Positions 11,027 to 23,016 of a stretch of DNA of 51,987 nt are shown here, piece by piece. Made by a program: the position numbers and the translations under genes. Source of the stretch: Oehlia diaphana. Its lineage: Eukaryota; Glomeromycota; Glomeromycetes; Glomerales; Glomeraceae. Below the pieces are notes generated by a model. The model was not told the origin of the DNA. It saw only the letters and a list, made by a program, of their open reading frames with translations, and did no database searches. The stretch is from assembly GCA_003833135.1 (NCBI GenBank), contig QZLH01000013.1, positions 31,747-83,733 on the forward strand, written 5' to 3'. Within the stretch, counting starts at the first letter, position 1. Every line of letters starts with the position of its first letter.

Positions 11027-12702
11027 CCTAGTAAATTTATTAATTATGAAGCGCAGTATTATATTTAGAATTAATAAGTATAATGTTACAAATTTAGCGT
11101 CCGAAAAGACGTTAAACTAGAAAATAGGTGATTTGTGAAAATTACTAAACGTGAAATTGTGAAAAATACAGAAGGGATTTGTTATAAGAATTGGTGATAT
11201 AAAAAGGGGTAATATTGGACTCGATGAACAAGAGATGAATTTTGGGTTTATTTTATTTTAGATATATTTAGTCATACTAAACCAAGCTTATTATTGTATT
11301 TATTTATATTACTAATAAAGTATTATTTTGTTAAGACTAAGGTGGCAACGTGAATTATCAATGGCTTAGTTCTTACACTACTTAACATCTATAACAGCGG
11401 TTATTTTATTAAATTTTTTGAAAATATTGTAAGAAAGTACAAATATACAAAATTTACAATAAATTAAATTTCAAAAAATTGATTGAAGAATTTAAACAAA
11501 GTTATCGATAATATATTGTGATCTAGTAAGTATTCTATTTTCTTAGAAATTTTCTAAGTTTCAAAGTGTTTATAGGTTAACGTTCTACCGTTCAGCACTG
11601 CCTGAAGTACCCTGAAATTGTCATCGAAAAATATTCAGAAAATGTTCAGGTATCCGGAAAATGTCTGGAAAATTGCAGTATTCCGGACGCTGAGATATCG
11701 TGAATTTCCGGAACTTCTACAATTTACTCAGTTTAAAAATTCAATAGTACCCGGGTAACAACTTCGCTGATTTTCAAGAATTGTATATTACATATTCGAT
11801 ATTTCGTTATATTGAGATGAATACTTATTGGGGTATTCATAAAGGGAGATACTATAGGCAGTGCAACAGTTTTTAATTGTCATAATAAAAAACGTCAAGA
11901 CAATAATAACATATTGGTTCTTCAATATAATAGCAAAATTTATAAATAGACTTTGTTCTTACACGTAGAATCGAAGTATCAAATCCTGTAAAACATTTTT
12001 TTGGATTTGTCCTAAAACTTTTTCAAATGGCAAACAAACGACAAAATTCATTATCAAATGAGAAATCAAAAGTGCTGGACGATAACCATTTTGAATCTTT
12101 ATGATAGTCATCAAGAAGCAGCATGATTATCTTGAAAAAGAGAAAATTATACATACAATTGATTACATTCAGTTATCTTGTATGAACTTTATATTATATT
12201 TAATTTTATTTTATTTAAGAATAATTTTTATATCTTTAAAAAATTCTTAAGAATTTTGACAAGATAATCAATGATAGACCAAAAAATGTGAATTAAATAC
12301 GATAAAAAATGTCAATTAAACATATAAAATACTACAAATATAACGAATTTAACAAAATCGAAGATGGATTTGTTATTAAAATGTATAAAACACTTTGGTC
12401 GAAATCAAAAATGCGCGTTAAAAAAGGATGATAAATGTTAAAGAGAAGTAAGTAACTAAGAGCGAGTATTTAAAATTTTCTCGAACAAACCGTTATTTTA
12501 AATAAAATTACAATTAATGCTTGGTCATGATAAACTGATTTATTCGTTTTAAGCTAAAAAGAATAATAAAACATGTATTTTTTATTTAGTTAATTTATTT
12601 AATTTTTTTTTTTTTAGCAAAATATCCAAAAAATTAAACATAATAAAATTACTTAGTAAATATCTAATATTTAAGCTCGTGAACCGATACTTGTATTTTG
12701 CT
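11027..12702. other. Intergenic, no gene seen
   Basis: No supported gene. About 11580-11720 contains repeated CCGGAAAATG/TCTGGAAAAT-like words. About 12028-12104 has a short ATG frame beginning MANKRQNSLSNEK that could be the start of a decayed transposase; too short to call. Confidence 0.5.
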
Positions 12703-12879
12703 AGAATTTCCTGCATAATATCCAGTTAATATTATACGTTCATTAAGATGTGCTCAGTTATTATCGTTGTTCGTTTAAGCTCATTAACAGGAACATCAGA
12801 TTTAATGGTCTTTCAATAAATTCTTGAGTCACTTTAAATATTCATCATATTTCAAAGATTCTTCTCCATACTCCATAAA

Positions 12880-13203
12880 ATGATTAGAAATATTTTCCTT
12901 CAATTTCCATATACTGATAAAACCTCTTTGGGACAGACAGATAAAATAAACCCATCAAGAGAGATTCAACAGGGACAATCCTCATCTAATACAAAATCTT
13001 CTCGAAATGGTGAAAAGGAACGAGAAACATCTGTTGAAACAGTTCAAAAATCTAAGGAAAAATCCTCTGATGAGTATAAAGATAATCAAAAAGATACTAG
13101 ACATAGGGCATATAAGGACAACAGACAGACAGTTAAAGCTTGGACTCGCACTTATGTAACTCGAGTTGGCTCGAGTGGCTCGTCAACCGGATCACGTGGT
13201 TGA
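12880..13203 (+). other. Hydrophilic open frame inside the inserted DNA
   Basis: About 107 codons on the plus strand within the insertion that splits the MACPF-like relic. It is rich in Ser, Lys, Glu, Asp, Gln and Arg. Its start overlaps relic sequence and its end lies inside the 220-bp element at 13135. It is probably a fragment of an imported or transposon-derived reading frame, not a functional gene. No family recognised. Confidence 0.25.
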
Positions 13204-13354
13204 TAGTGCCGGCTGAATCCTATTTGTAATTCCTGACGGCACTATCTATAACAGTCCGGGTAAAATTGTGGAGCCCGCTTAAATTAACTCGAGTCAAAAA
13301 AATTCTTGACTCGTTTTACTCGAGTTGACACATCATGACTCGAGTCCAAGCTCT
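13135..13354. mobile_element. 220-bp TIR element nested in the relic
   Basis: Ends are a 14-bp inverted repeat (AAAGCTTGGACTCG and its partner with one mismatch). The 6-bp direct duplication ACAGTT lies at 13129-13134 and 13355-13360. Several CTCGAG words occur near both ends. An internal perfect 10-bp hairpin stem, GATAGTGCCG at 13202-13211, pairs with 13237-13246. It is noticeably more GC-rich than its surroundings, suggesting recent arrival. Superfamily not assigned. Confidence 0.65.
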
Positions 13355-13654
13355 ACAGTTTGGGTACCAAGTGCGATCAATTCACAATTTTGCATTTCAG
13401 ACGCTCCATTTTTCGCTTTCTTAATTCCATCAAAAGTCATGTTATTCTCATAATATAATTTTTGCAATTTATTCAACCATTTCCAATTACATACCATTAA
13501 TAAATTATAAAATTTAAACGGACTATCTTAGCGCAAGATGTTTATGCTGGTCATATATAATTTTTACTGTTATTATAACGTTGTAATCTATTAAGTCAAA
13601 CAATTTGTAAATTGTTTTTTTTTAAAAAAGAAAAGAATTAAATTTGTTAAGAGT

Positions 13655-13700
13655 CCAGCGCCCAGTCAATCAACAATTACAGGTCAGATGATTTGTCGTT
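13655..13700 (-). promoter_or_regulatory. Shared upstream motif, third copy
   Basis: Diverged copy of the motif at 9076 and 25356, including GTCAATCAACA and GGTCAGATGATTTGTC. It lies between the divergent MACPF-like relic (-) and kinase relic (+), where it could have served both. Confidence 0.4.
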
Positions 13701-14395
13701 AATCATTAACAATAATCAAGATGATGATACGGATAATAAATAGGTTTATTGGATGAAAGATGGAATTGCTAATGAATATATTAACTATCATGGTTATAAT
13801 AATGAGTTTCAAGATACGGAATGACTTGTGAAGGACTTACCGAGCTAACTGGAAGAATTCACATAGTGTTGTTAGTTGCTTTGACAAACGGTAATGATAT
13901 TATGAAAGAAGTCGTTAATGTACAAAACGCTATTTTATTGCATTGTAATTATTATCAATTTCCTAGTAATAGTTTGTTAAAGATACAGTATATTTATTAA
14001 TTTTTGTAGATAAAATTAATTTACAGAATTAATTTTCACGCAAATCAATTTTTTGGGATTACGAGTAATCCAAGTAAGCCCAGTTGTATTATATAATTGA
14101 CAAATTTAATTATTCATTTTTTTTTAGACGATGTAGGTTCAAATTACTCATTAGTACATTGAAAAAATTATTTAAAATATAATAATTTCAATAAGTTGGA
14201 TTGGAATAATTTCTGATGCCGTCTCATGTATACATCAAATCAATATTATTCATAATGATCTCGTAAAGCACTTTTTTATTTTAATATTTTAATTAATACT
14301 TTTAGCATTTTGAAAATATATTGGTTTATCAAAATAAGATCAAATTAGCAGATTTTGGTTTGGCTATTGAAATTACAGTTATTGCTAAATTACTT
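13700..14395 (+). pseudogene. Kinase gene relic, paralog of the gene at 29174
   Basis: Plus-strand sequence follows the kinase at 29174 through exon 1 (NNQDDDTDNK, then TAG in place of TGG at 13741), a decayed glycine loop, exon 2 (about 14025-14085, FHANQ.FGIT), exon 3 (about 14130-14265, ending HNDL with its GTAAAG donor) and the start of exon 4 (about 14305-14390, QNKIKLADFGLA). It keeps the HND form of the catalytic loop, like 29174, so they share recent ancestry. Stops and frameshifts are spread throughout and the C-lobe is missing. Confidence 0.8.
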
Positions 14396-16625
14396 AACCA
14401 TAAGGTCAACACTAACTCCAAAGGTAAAAGTTCAGCCTAAACTAACCTTCCCTAAAATACTCCAATGTTAATGTTATCTTCAAAGATAAGTATTTTAGCC
14501 TAAACTAACTTTCCTTACCCTAAGATATTCCACTTCAAAGATGATTGCTTGAGAATATAATGAAATTTAATAGATGTTAATTCATAAGAGTAAAACAAAT
14601 TCTTTTAAATTAGAGTAATTATTTTATTGAGATAGTATGTAATATTAATTTAACAATAAAATTTATTCAATTTCAATTTATTAAAATATATTAATTTAAA
14701 ATAAATTATTGTAAATAATGAGTACTATCAGTATGCCCCTTCCATGTTAATGGCATGGTTCCCTTATTTTGATAATGTTCAACGTCTTCATTTAATTTAT
14801 AAATAGGACTATATGACTTCCTTACTACTTTATAATACAGACTAGTTTTTGCCCTTCTAAAAGAGAAGGTAGCATTAATTAGGCTGTCAAATAACAGTTG
14901 CAATTTAGTTTGTTGAACTGGTATTATTGCTTACTTGGTGATTTCCAAGATATTAGGTTTATTTCTCAGGTTTCATATTTTCTGCAAGTTTTGTTTAAAA
15001 AGATTTATAGATATTGTATAGAAAATAAGCCAACTTTTTATTTTAAAAAAAAATATGTATTCTTGGTACTGTATTTGGTCGAAAAGAAAACTTAAACAAT
15101 AGCTTAAATACTGTAATACGCGATAATATTTAAATAAATGATTTATAGATCAGTTGCCACAAATTGCGCCGTATGTAACAAATCACATGATCAAAATCAC
15201 ATGCCCGAGCTTTTTTTGATGGTGTTACTGGGGAAGATTGGCTTAAAATAGGAATCGAATTTTCCCGGTCAAGAATCCGGAATAAAATAATTTACCGGCC
15301 AAGGATCCAGTATGAGAATATTTATACCAGATTTTATGAAATGTGGGAGATAAATTATTTAAATTTTTCTATATCTGCTAAAAGAAAACTGAAAATTTAT
15401 ATTAACTGGCAAATTTTACAAGGCTATTTTAAGCACTCAATCATAATTTTGTGCACCGAGTAACAAATTTCCAAAACAAAAAAATATCATGTCTTTTCAG
15501 TTTAAAAATATTTTTAGTAAGATTAGGAATGTAATGACAACAGTAGAATGTTTAGACATACACATTTATAAGTTCATGATTCAAAAAGTTTAGTTTACGT
15601 GTGGTACGAGTGTCCTTGTCATATGATTGCGCCGTTCACATTTTGCAGAAAAATTCTCTGTTTTAACCATTTTTAATTATAAAAAATCACGTAATACTAG
15701 ATAATAGTAGTTTTTTTTTAGAGCAGCAAAAGTGGTATTGAGTACTACTGTATATTTTACGATAGTGTATTTTTATATTATTATTTATTGTCAGATAATG
15801 TATTTAGGGGATTTGACTCTATCATTTATATTTTATAACAAGGGAATAACGTGTTTGGTTTCCTTCACATATACTATATGTATTTTTTTTATTACGTGTA
15901 GTAGTAGATCATTACCATATAATAAAATTGACCTCTTACGATGAAATAATAATATAAAAATACATTTTAATCAATAAAATAATAAAACTTCTAATATTTC
16001 GATATCAATTTTAAAATAATGTGTCATTAGTATGGCATTAGGGTAAAAATACTCTGTGGTTCAACTTATAAATAATTGGTATTGTTCTTAGAGATCGACA
16101 TTCGACAAGCAACCGTTGATTTATACTTAAATATTGACATTTTATTACAAAAAAGAGTTATTGACAACTAAGAAAAGCTAGTAAGAAATTAGATCCTGGC
16201 TGAAATAGCGTTATTAAAATCAGAAAATTTCTTATTACAGTAGTTTACACGTACATTTGGACATCGTATCACGTGACATTATTTTAAAATTTTTAAAATT
16301 TTTATAAAAAAAAATTTTTAATACACCTCACGTACAGATTAAATGTTTATCTGAAATTTTAATTCTTTTTAGTAATTGATTATCTACAATTAAGCGAAGT
16401 AAATATTTATAAGTAAAACTAGGTTCAAAGTTATGAATTTAAACTTATGTAGGAAGTTTACTGTTGATCAAATGCAAAATTGAAATGGATTGGCAACATG
16501 CATATTGCATAGTTACAAAATTTCCATGCAATGAAATAAGGCGCTAAAAAAAAAAATTTCTTTTTTTTTCTTTTTCCTTTTTTTTTTAATAAATATAATT
16601 TCTCTATTACCACTGAAATGTCAAA
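14396..16625. other. Intergenic, repeats but no gene
   Basis: 14424-14540 contains two diverged copies of a block with GCCTAAACTAACTTTCC. 15266-15340 has two copies of a CCGG(T/C)CAAG(A/G)ATCC word about 37 bp apart. 14706-14903 (-) is open for 65 codons but unrecognised. 15732-15944 is an open frame of low-information hydrophobic sequence. The last 80 bp are poly-A and poly-T tracts preceding the kinase start at 16626. Confidence 0.5.
16090..16290 (+). repeat. Dispersed repeat, copy 1
   Basis: Matches 37985-38200 in the same orientation. Shared words include CCGTTGATTTATACTT, the AAAAAAG(A)GTTATT region, AAGAAATT(G)AGAT, and a TTATTAAAA(T)AAGAAA block. The copy at 37985 read on the plus strand gives VDLYLKFLQKK and ALLKIRNFRLHGVIVTL, so this may be a decayed coding repeat or transposase fragment. 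Function unknown. Confidence 0.5.
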
Positions 16626-19600
16626 ATGACTTATGTAAAAAAATGGCTTGAGGAAAAGATAAAGAATGGGTACATTCGTTATTTTGAATATAATGAATTT
16701 GAAAAAATCGTCGAAATTGGTAGAGGAAATTTCTGTAAAGTGTTTCGAGCAAATTTGGCTAATACAGGATTATTGGTCGCACTAAAAATTATAATTAGTA
16801 AAAGTCAATATGAACCTGATGAGGTTAATGATGAGATAATCAATGAGGTACAAATCACAAGTACTGTATGATATTAGCTTGGTAAATACATACAAATAAA
16901 TTAATTTCGGTTTACCATTTTTTTTTTAGTTACAACTCCTTCGCGAGGTTGATTGTCATCCAAGAATCAATCGTTGTCTTGGAATAACAAAAGGTATATG
17001 TTAGGATTTTTACTTGTATAGTTCAATCTAACTTATTCATATTTAAAATTAATAGATTCTAAGAATTATATTTTGGTATTGGAATATGCCAATGAAGGAA
17101 ATTTAAGAAAATATTTGAAAAAAAATTTTACTTCTTTAAAATGGAGAGTTAAAATTCAAATGGCATTGGATGTTACTAGTGGATTGAAATTTTTACATTC
17201 CAAAGGAATAATCCATAGAGACTTGGTAGAGTAGTAATATTTTGTTTGTGATTTGTTTTCGATGATAATTCTAATAAATATTGTCAATCATTTTGTAGCA
17301 CTCAAAAAATATATTAGTGAATGATAAAAAATTATTAATTGCAGACCTTGGATTATCTAAAAAGTTGGCAGAAACAACAACTCATTCAAAGGGTAATAAA
17401 TATGGGATGGATGGATATATTGATCCACAATGTTTTAAGGATAGGAAGTATAAAAAAAATAAGAAGTCTGATATCTATAGTTTAGGTGTTTTATTATGGG
17501 AAATTTCAAGCGGACGTCCCCCTTTTTCTGACTGTTCACGAAATTTAATTTCCCATTACATTACTAAGGGTGATAGAGAAGATCCAATTGAAGGTACACC
17601 TCTAAAGTACCAACAACTTTATCAAGAATGCTGGGATGATAACCCAGAATCAAGGCCCGATATTGAAAAAGTACATGAAATTCTAAGTCAATTATGTACT
17701 AAAGATTCCTTTGATCTACAATCTCCACGCACTCTGTCAAATTCAGACTATTCAATGGAATATATTGAAAATAATTATAAGGGAGGTATGTTAACCTTTT
17801 TTTATAATCGCAAATAATATGTACTTATTTTAATCTTACAAAGGTTATTGAAAACTTTTTTTAATTCTCATGAAAAAATAGTTTTGTGTGAAGAATGCAA
17901 ACAAGAAAATACTGAGGATGATTGGTGTAGAGCATGTAATGCAAAACACTTTCAACAAAATTTTAAAAATTGGACTAGTGGTAACATTAATATTGACAAT
18001 TTTATTCAAAATACTCAATTATCAGCAAATACTCATCATAAAGTATTAGAATGGATACCTTATGATAGATTTTATGATATTGAATATATTGCAAGAGGTG
18101 GGTATGGCAAAGTATATAGAGCTAAATGGATTGATGGATATATATTAAAATGGGATAATAAGGTTCAAAATTGGAAACGATTCGAGCCCAATAAGTTTGT
18201 AGCATTGAAAAGCGTAGATAATACAAAAAATATTGCACTGGAATTTGTCAATGAGGTATAAATTAATTTATTTATTGAATTTAATTTGAAATGTGACATT
18301 TATTATCATTATTATCATATATATAGATTACCATACATAACAAAATTATTGAACATGACAAATATATTGTTAAATTTTATGGAATAACTCAAGATCCGAA
18401 AACGGAAGATTATGTGATGGTTTTGTATTATGCAGAAAGTGGTAGTTTACGAAATTATTTAAATATATATTATAATGAATTGAATTTGAATGCTAAATTG
18501 CGTATTTTATTGGATGTTGCATCCGGGCTTGATTTGATTCATAAGAAGGAATTTATTCATCGAGATTTACATATTGGTAATATATTAATGTCTTCCGATT
18601 ATGCTATGATAACTGATTTTGGAATATGTAAACCCGTGAATTATAATAATAAATCAGAAAATATTAAAATATATGGTGTTTTGCCTTATGTTGCTCCTGA
18701 ACTTTTAAGAGGACAGAATTATACCAAAGCTGCTGATATTTACAGTCTTGGTATAATTATGTATGAAGTAATTTCTGGATTACCTCCATATCATGATATT
18801 AAACATGATGAAAATTTGGCAATAAAAATTTGCACAGGACTTAGACCAATATTTAATAATATTAAAGTACCACAATTAATTGTAGATATAATTAAGAAAT
18901 GCTTAGAAACAAATCCATTAAATCGACCAACATCAGAAGAAATTAAAAATATTTTATACCTATGGTATCATGATTTTAATAATCAAACAGAATTAAAAAA
19001 GCAAATTGAAGAAGCAGAAGAAATTAACCGTAATTGTCAAATTGAGAGTACTAATTTAGGCTCATCTTATATGACACATTCAAAAGCTATTTATACTACA
19101 AGTAGATTACAAAATTGTAATGATCTTCCTGAACCAAAGAATTCTGACGATTATTATAAACATAACGATGACATAGTTAGCGAGAAAATTTCAGGTATTG
19201 ATTAATAAAATTTTCCAATTAATTGTAAAAATACTAATATAATTCTAATCTCTTAAATAGATTCTCAAGTGGGAATGGTAAGCGATAAATTTATTGGACC
19301 AAAAACTTCTAATGATTATTATAAACAAAATAACATTATAATGAGCCAGAAATTTTCAGGTAATTACTAGTTTTATTAAAATGCATATTGTATTAAATAA
19401 TTATAAAAATATAACTAATATTATTTTCATTAAACTAATAACAGTTAAGTATGATCATAGTAAACCAAATAGTATTTTATTAAAGAGTAGTGTTATTAAA
19501 AAAATTTACGATCATGAAACAAAGGAAGTAGTTCAAGTTCAAGTAACAGGTAAAGTAGCAAAGATTCAAAGAAAATCAACAATCATAAAAAGTAATCAAC

Positions 19601-22600
19601 AAGATGAATCAGTAAAAACCCTATCTAACCAATTAAAAGATGATGATGATTCTACTAATAAGCTTAAACAAAATGAAAGGAAAATTGAGGTATTACGAAA
19701 TAAGTTAGATGAAGAAACCAAAAAATATCAAGATTCTCTAGAGAAAATTACTGCTCTCAATAACCAAATTAAAAATAGAGATGATGACATTAATAAACTT
19801 CTGCAACGAACTGTGAATCTAGAGGGAAAATTGAATGAAGAAATCATGAAGTATGAAGCTTCTCAGGATAAATTTATTTCCCAATTTAAGGAAAGAGAAG
19901 TTTTTATTGATTTATTACAAAAGGAGTTGAATGAGAAAAACGGAAAGTGTCAAGTTTCCGAAGATAATCTTACTGCCCTTAAAAATCAATTGAAAAATAA
20001 GGAAGAACTTATTGAGGAGTTACAAAGTAAGTTGGATGAAGAAATCAGAAAATGTCTAGATTATTCAAGCAATTTAATTGAGGAGTTACAAAGTAAGTTG
20101 GATGAAGAAATCAGAAAATGTCTAGATTATTCAAGCAATTTAATTGAGGAGTTACAAAGTAAGTTGGATGAAGAAATCAGAAAATGTCTAGATTATTCAA
20201 GCAATTTAAAAGATAGGGAGGAGCTTAATGAGAAATTACAAAATAAGCTGAATGAAGAAACCAGAAAATGTCAAGATTGTCTGGACAAATTAAAAAATAA
20301 AGAGAAAATTATTGAGGAATTACAAAGCCAAATGGAAAATTTTAAAAAGGAGACGACAAGTGCTTTTCTTTCTCGAATTCAAACTCAACACAGTGAGTTA
20401 AGTGAATTGGTTAATTATGTTGGTGAAAAACATGATTTTGATAGAAAAGGGTGGCTTTTAATGGATAATATTTTGGAAAAACAAAGAAATGCTATTCTAA
20501 CTAATGACAATTTTGCTTCCGAAGAACTAGAAAAAATTAGACAGAAATTAATTGATTATGGATTAACAGAAGAAGAAATTCAAGATATTCTATATAAGCA
20601 AGCAGAGAAAACTAAATTTTACATGCAATTAAAGTCAATAATTCAAGGGGAATCATCATCATTAAATACAAAAAATGATCAATCGAATGAACATGCAAAA
20701 AACTTATTATCAAAGCAGCAAATAATTCAAAAGTTTAAGTTAAATCATGGATTATTTCTAGATGGATATAGTATAAAACCTAGTAACAATGCTATATATG
20801 TTGAAGATGGTAAATTAAATATAAGTTTATGCAAAGAACAACCTTTTCTATATACTTTCATAAATGATCGAGACTCTCAAATAAATTTATGTTTTAATTC
20901 TAACAATAATGATGTTAATAACATTAAAATTAACAAATCTTTACAATTATTAGATATGTGTATTAATTTTCCTGTTATTGAAATTACATATGCTGCTGAT
21001 TTATCTGAATCTTTTAAAAACTTTAAGGATGATAATGAAAATGAAATTTATGGACATCTATTTCCAAGAAAAATTTTAATCGGGGGTAAATTATTTATCG
21101 ATGATCTTAAATCAGCAACTTCAACACAAATTGACATGTTTAAATCTTTCTTAACTTGGGTATATGATTCAGCAAAATATAAAAAAGCAATTCCATTTAA
21201 TAATTTTACTGCTTTGAAATTTTTCCCGAAAATAACAACATCAGATGGAGAAAATTTAAATACTTATGATAAGTTAACCAATTGGATGATTAATTTATAT
21301 CAAAAGAATTCTGATATAATAATTTCTTATAATAACCTTGTTCCCATTTCTGAATTAAAATTAGGCAAATCATCATCATCAGTAAATGAAATGCAACCCG
21401 GAGTTGCTAATTTTAAGGAGAAATTAAGTTTAAGAGAGTGGGTTAAAGATTCAATATATATTAACTTGACAAGATGGATTAAGGAATTTCGTCTTTTCCA
21501 AGGTCAGATAATTAATAAGCATCTTGAATTAGAAAATAGCAAGAAAAACGCTGTTAATTTTATTAACGTTCCAAATGTGAATTCAAGTGATAAATTATAT
21601 TTGGAAATGATAAAGCCAATAACCACCTTAGAAGATTTTTTTAAATCCAATAATGTTAATAAGTTTCTAAACAAAGATATGACTTTATTACCATTTATAA
21701 AAAATTCTATTCAATCAGTTAATTTAAGTTATGAAAATTACACACATTTTATGATAAAATGTGAACGATATAGGATTTTATTGAGTAAGGCGGACATTAA
21801 ACCTTCAGAAGAATTTGAACAAGCTATAGAAAAAGCACTTGAAAATATGAAGCCATTTACATTTTTACAAGATGTCTTTGATAATTATGGATATTTTTAT
21901 CCATTAAATATCGTTTTGGGGAAATCTCTTAAAAATATTTTACCAAATTCTTCTTTACCCTTCACTTTCAAAAAGATGGAATCATCATTTGAATCTTTAA
22001 CACCTTTTTTTGATAATTTTAATGTTTCATATTTTTTAACAAAAAAAGGAAGTATCATTGAGAAAGATGGTTTACCTGAATGGATTCAAAGCATGAATAA
22101 TGATTTGGAAATTATTGAATTTGATAACATAATTTCATTATATGATATCCTTAAAGAAGAACAACAAAGGAGTATAAATATTATTTTAAATACACAAAAT
22201 AATACCAAAGTCATAATGACAGGATTTGATGATTTAAAAGATTTAAATATTGATAATATTGAGCACTATAAACGAATAAATATTAATCCATCATTCGAAA
22301 ATGGAAAATTTGAAGTTTTTGGGTCAATTATTTCAAATGATAAAAAAGAGAATTTAAAATCGGATTTTTTTGTTAGATTTGGATTATATGATAATAATGG
22401 ATTCTCTGCAATGATTAAAACTCTAAATAAAAATAGTGAGATCAATATAACAGAATGTTATATTTTATGGATGATTATTGGAATACCTTCAGAGTTATTG
22501 GTATTTAGTCCAAGGAACCGAGAACTACCAGTTAGCAGTATTAAAGAACCTATTACATTAAGAAACGATGATTCTAATTCTAATTATTCAATCGAAATTT

Positions 22601-23016
22601 CTCATCAATTATCTCAAGGAGATATCGTTTCTATTAATATTCATTGTTCAACAACAAATTATGAACCTATTAATGTTAAGCTAATTGGATGGTTAAAAAA
22701 TCGTATTAATTTTCAAATACTTAAACCAATTTATAATAATTCAAGTTTAAGTAATTCAACGTCGAGTATAGCAAGCTCCGATGATGGTGAAGATAGTATT
22801 GATTCTTTATCAATTAATGAGGAAGCAATAATCATAGATATATGTGTGTGTATTTTATCTTCAGAATATGAAAGTTTAAAAATTGATAATAAAGAAAAAG
22901 GATATCATTCTTGTCATTTGAACTTAATCGGATATACACTCACAGAAGAAAATTTTAACGAAAAATTATCAATTGAAACTGTAGCCAATAATGAAATAAT
23001 GAATACAGTAAGTTAA
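16626..23016 (+). CDS. Tandem kinase-coiled coil-MACPF-like fusion protein
   Basis: Best model: eight exons at 16626-16847, 16930-16993, 17056-17225, 17299-17785, 17882-18255, 18327-19194, 19261-19359 and 19445-23016. Every GT-AG junction keeps frame, giving about 1951 residues. Kinase 1 (residues 25-310) has IGRGNFCKVF, VALK, HRDLHSKNIL and DLG in place of DFG. Residues 316-332 form a C-x2-C-x9-C-x2-C module followed by HFQQNF and WTSGN. Kinase 2 (about 376-690) has ARGGYGKVY, VALK, HRDLHIGNIL, DFG and APE, and looks active. A coiled coil (about 810-1070) with a 66-bp repeat follows. Next come YGHLFPRKILIGG (1297) and YGYFYPLNIVLG (1576), matching the MACPF signature spacing, then a C-terminal domain (about 1683-1915, CYILWMIIG). 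It may instead be two or three adjacent genes, since stops follow 17785, 19194 and 19359 if introns are ignored. Confidence 0.75.
19261..19359 (+). other. Duplicated 99-bp linker exon
   Basis: This 33-codon, phase 1-1 exon repeats the end of the exon before it: SNDYYKQNNIIMSQKFSG against SDDYYKHNDDIVSEKISG. Both end at the same codon position before a GT donor. Symmetric phase means it can be added or lost without breaking frame. Confidence 0.65.
20011..20208 (+). repeat. Three perfect 66-bp tandem repeats in coding sequence
   Basis: Copies start at 20011, 20077 and 20143 and are identical, including at third codon positions. Each encodes 22 residues (IEELQSKLDEEIRKCLDYSS plus two), so the coiled coil grows by about three heptads per copy without a frame change. 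More diverged relatives flank the array on both sides. Identity implies very recent expansion or homogenisation, or an assembly duplication. Confidence 0.95.

Larger units (their letters stand above)
12703..13580 (-). pseudogene. Old MACPF-like gene relic split by an insertion
   Basis: Two blocks on the minus strand match the MACPF-like gene at 6971-9013 and its copy at 23576-25303. Block 12703-12905 covers the region around the MACPF signature and the segment N-terminal to it. Block 13366-13580 covers the N-terminus, including the region matching DYGCTMT and the first residues. About 460 bp of unrelated sequence (about 12906-13365) separates them. Frames are broken many times. The upstream motif shared with the other two copies survives at 13655-13700. 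Confidence 0.8.

Noticed and set aside
12028..12104. Short frame MANKRQNSLSNEK as a transposase start
   Set aside because: Only 25 codons; resemblance to DNA-binding N-termini is too weak.
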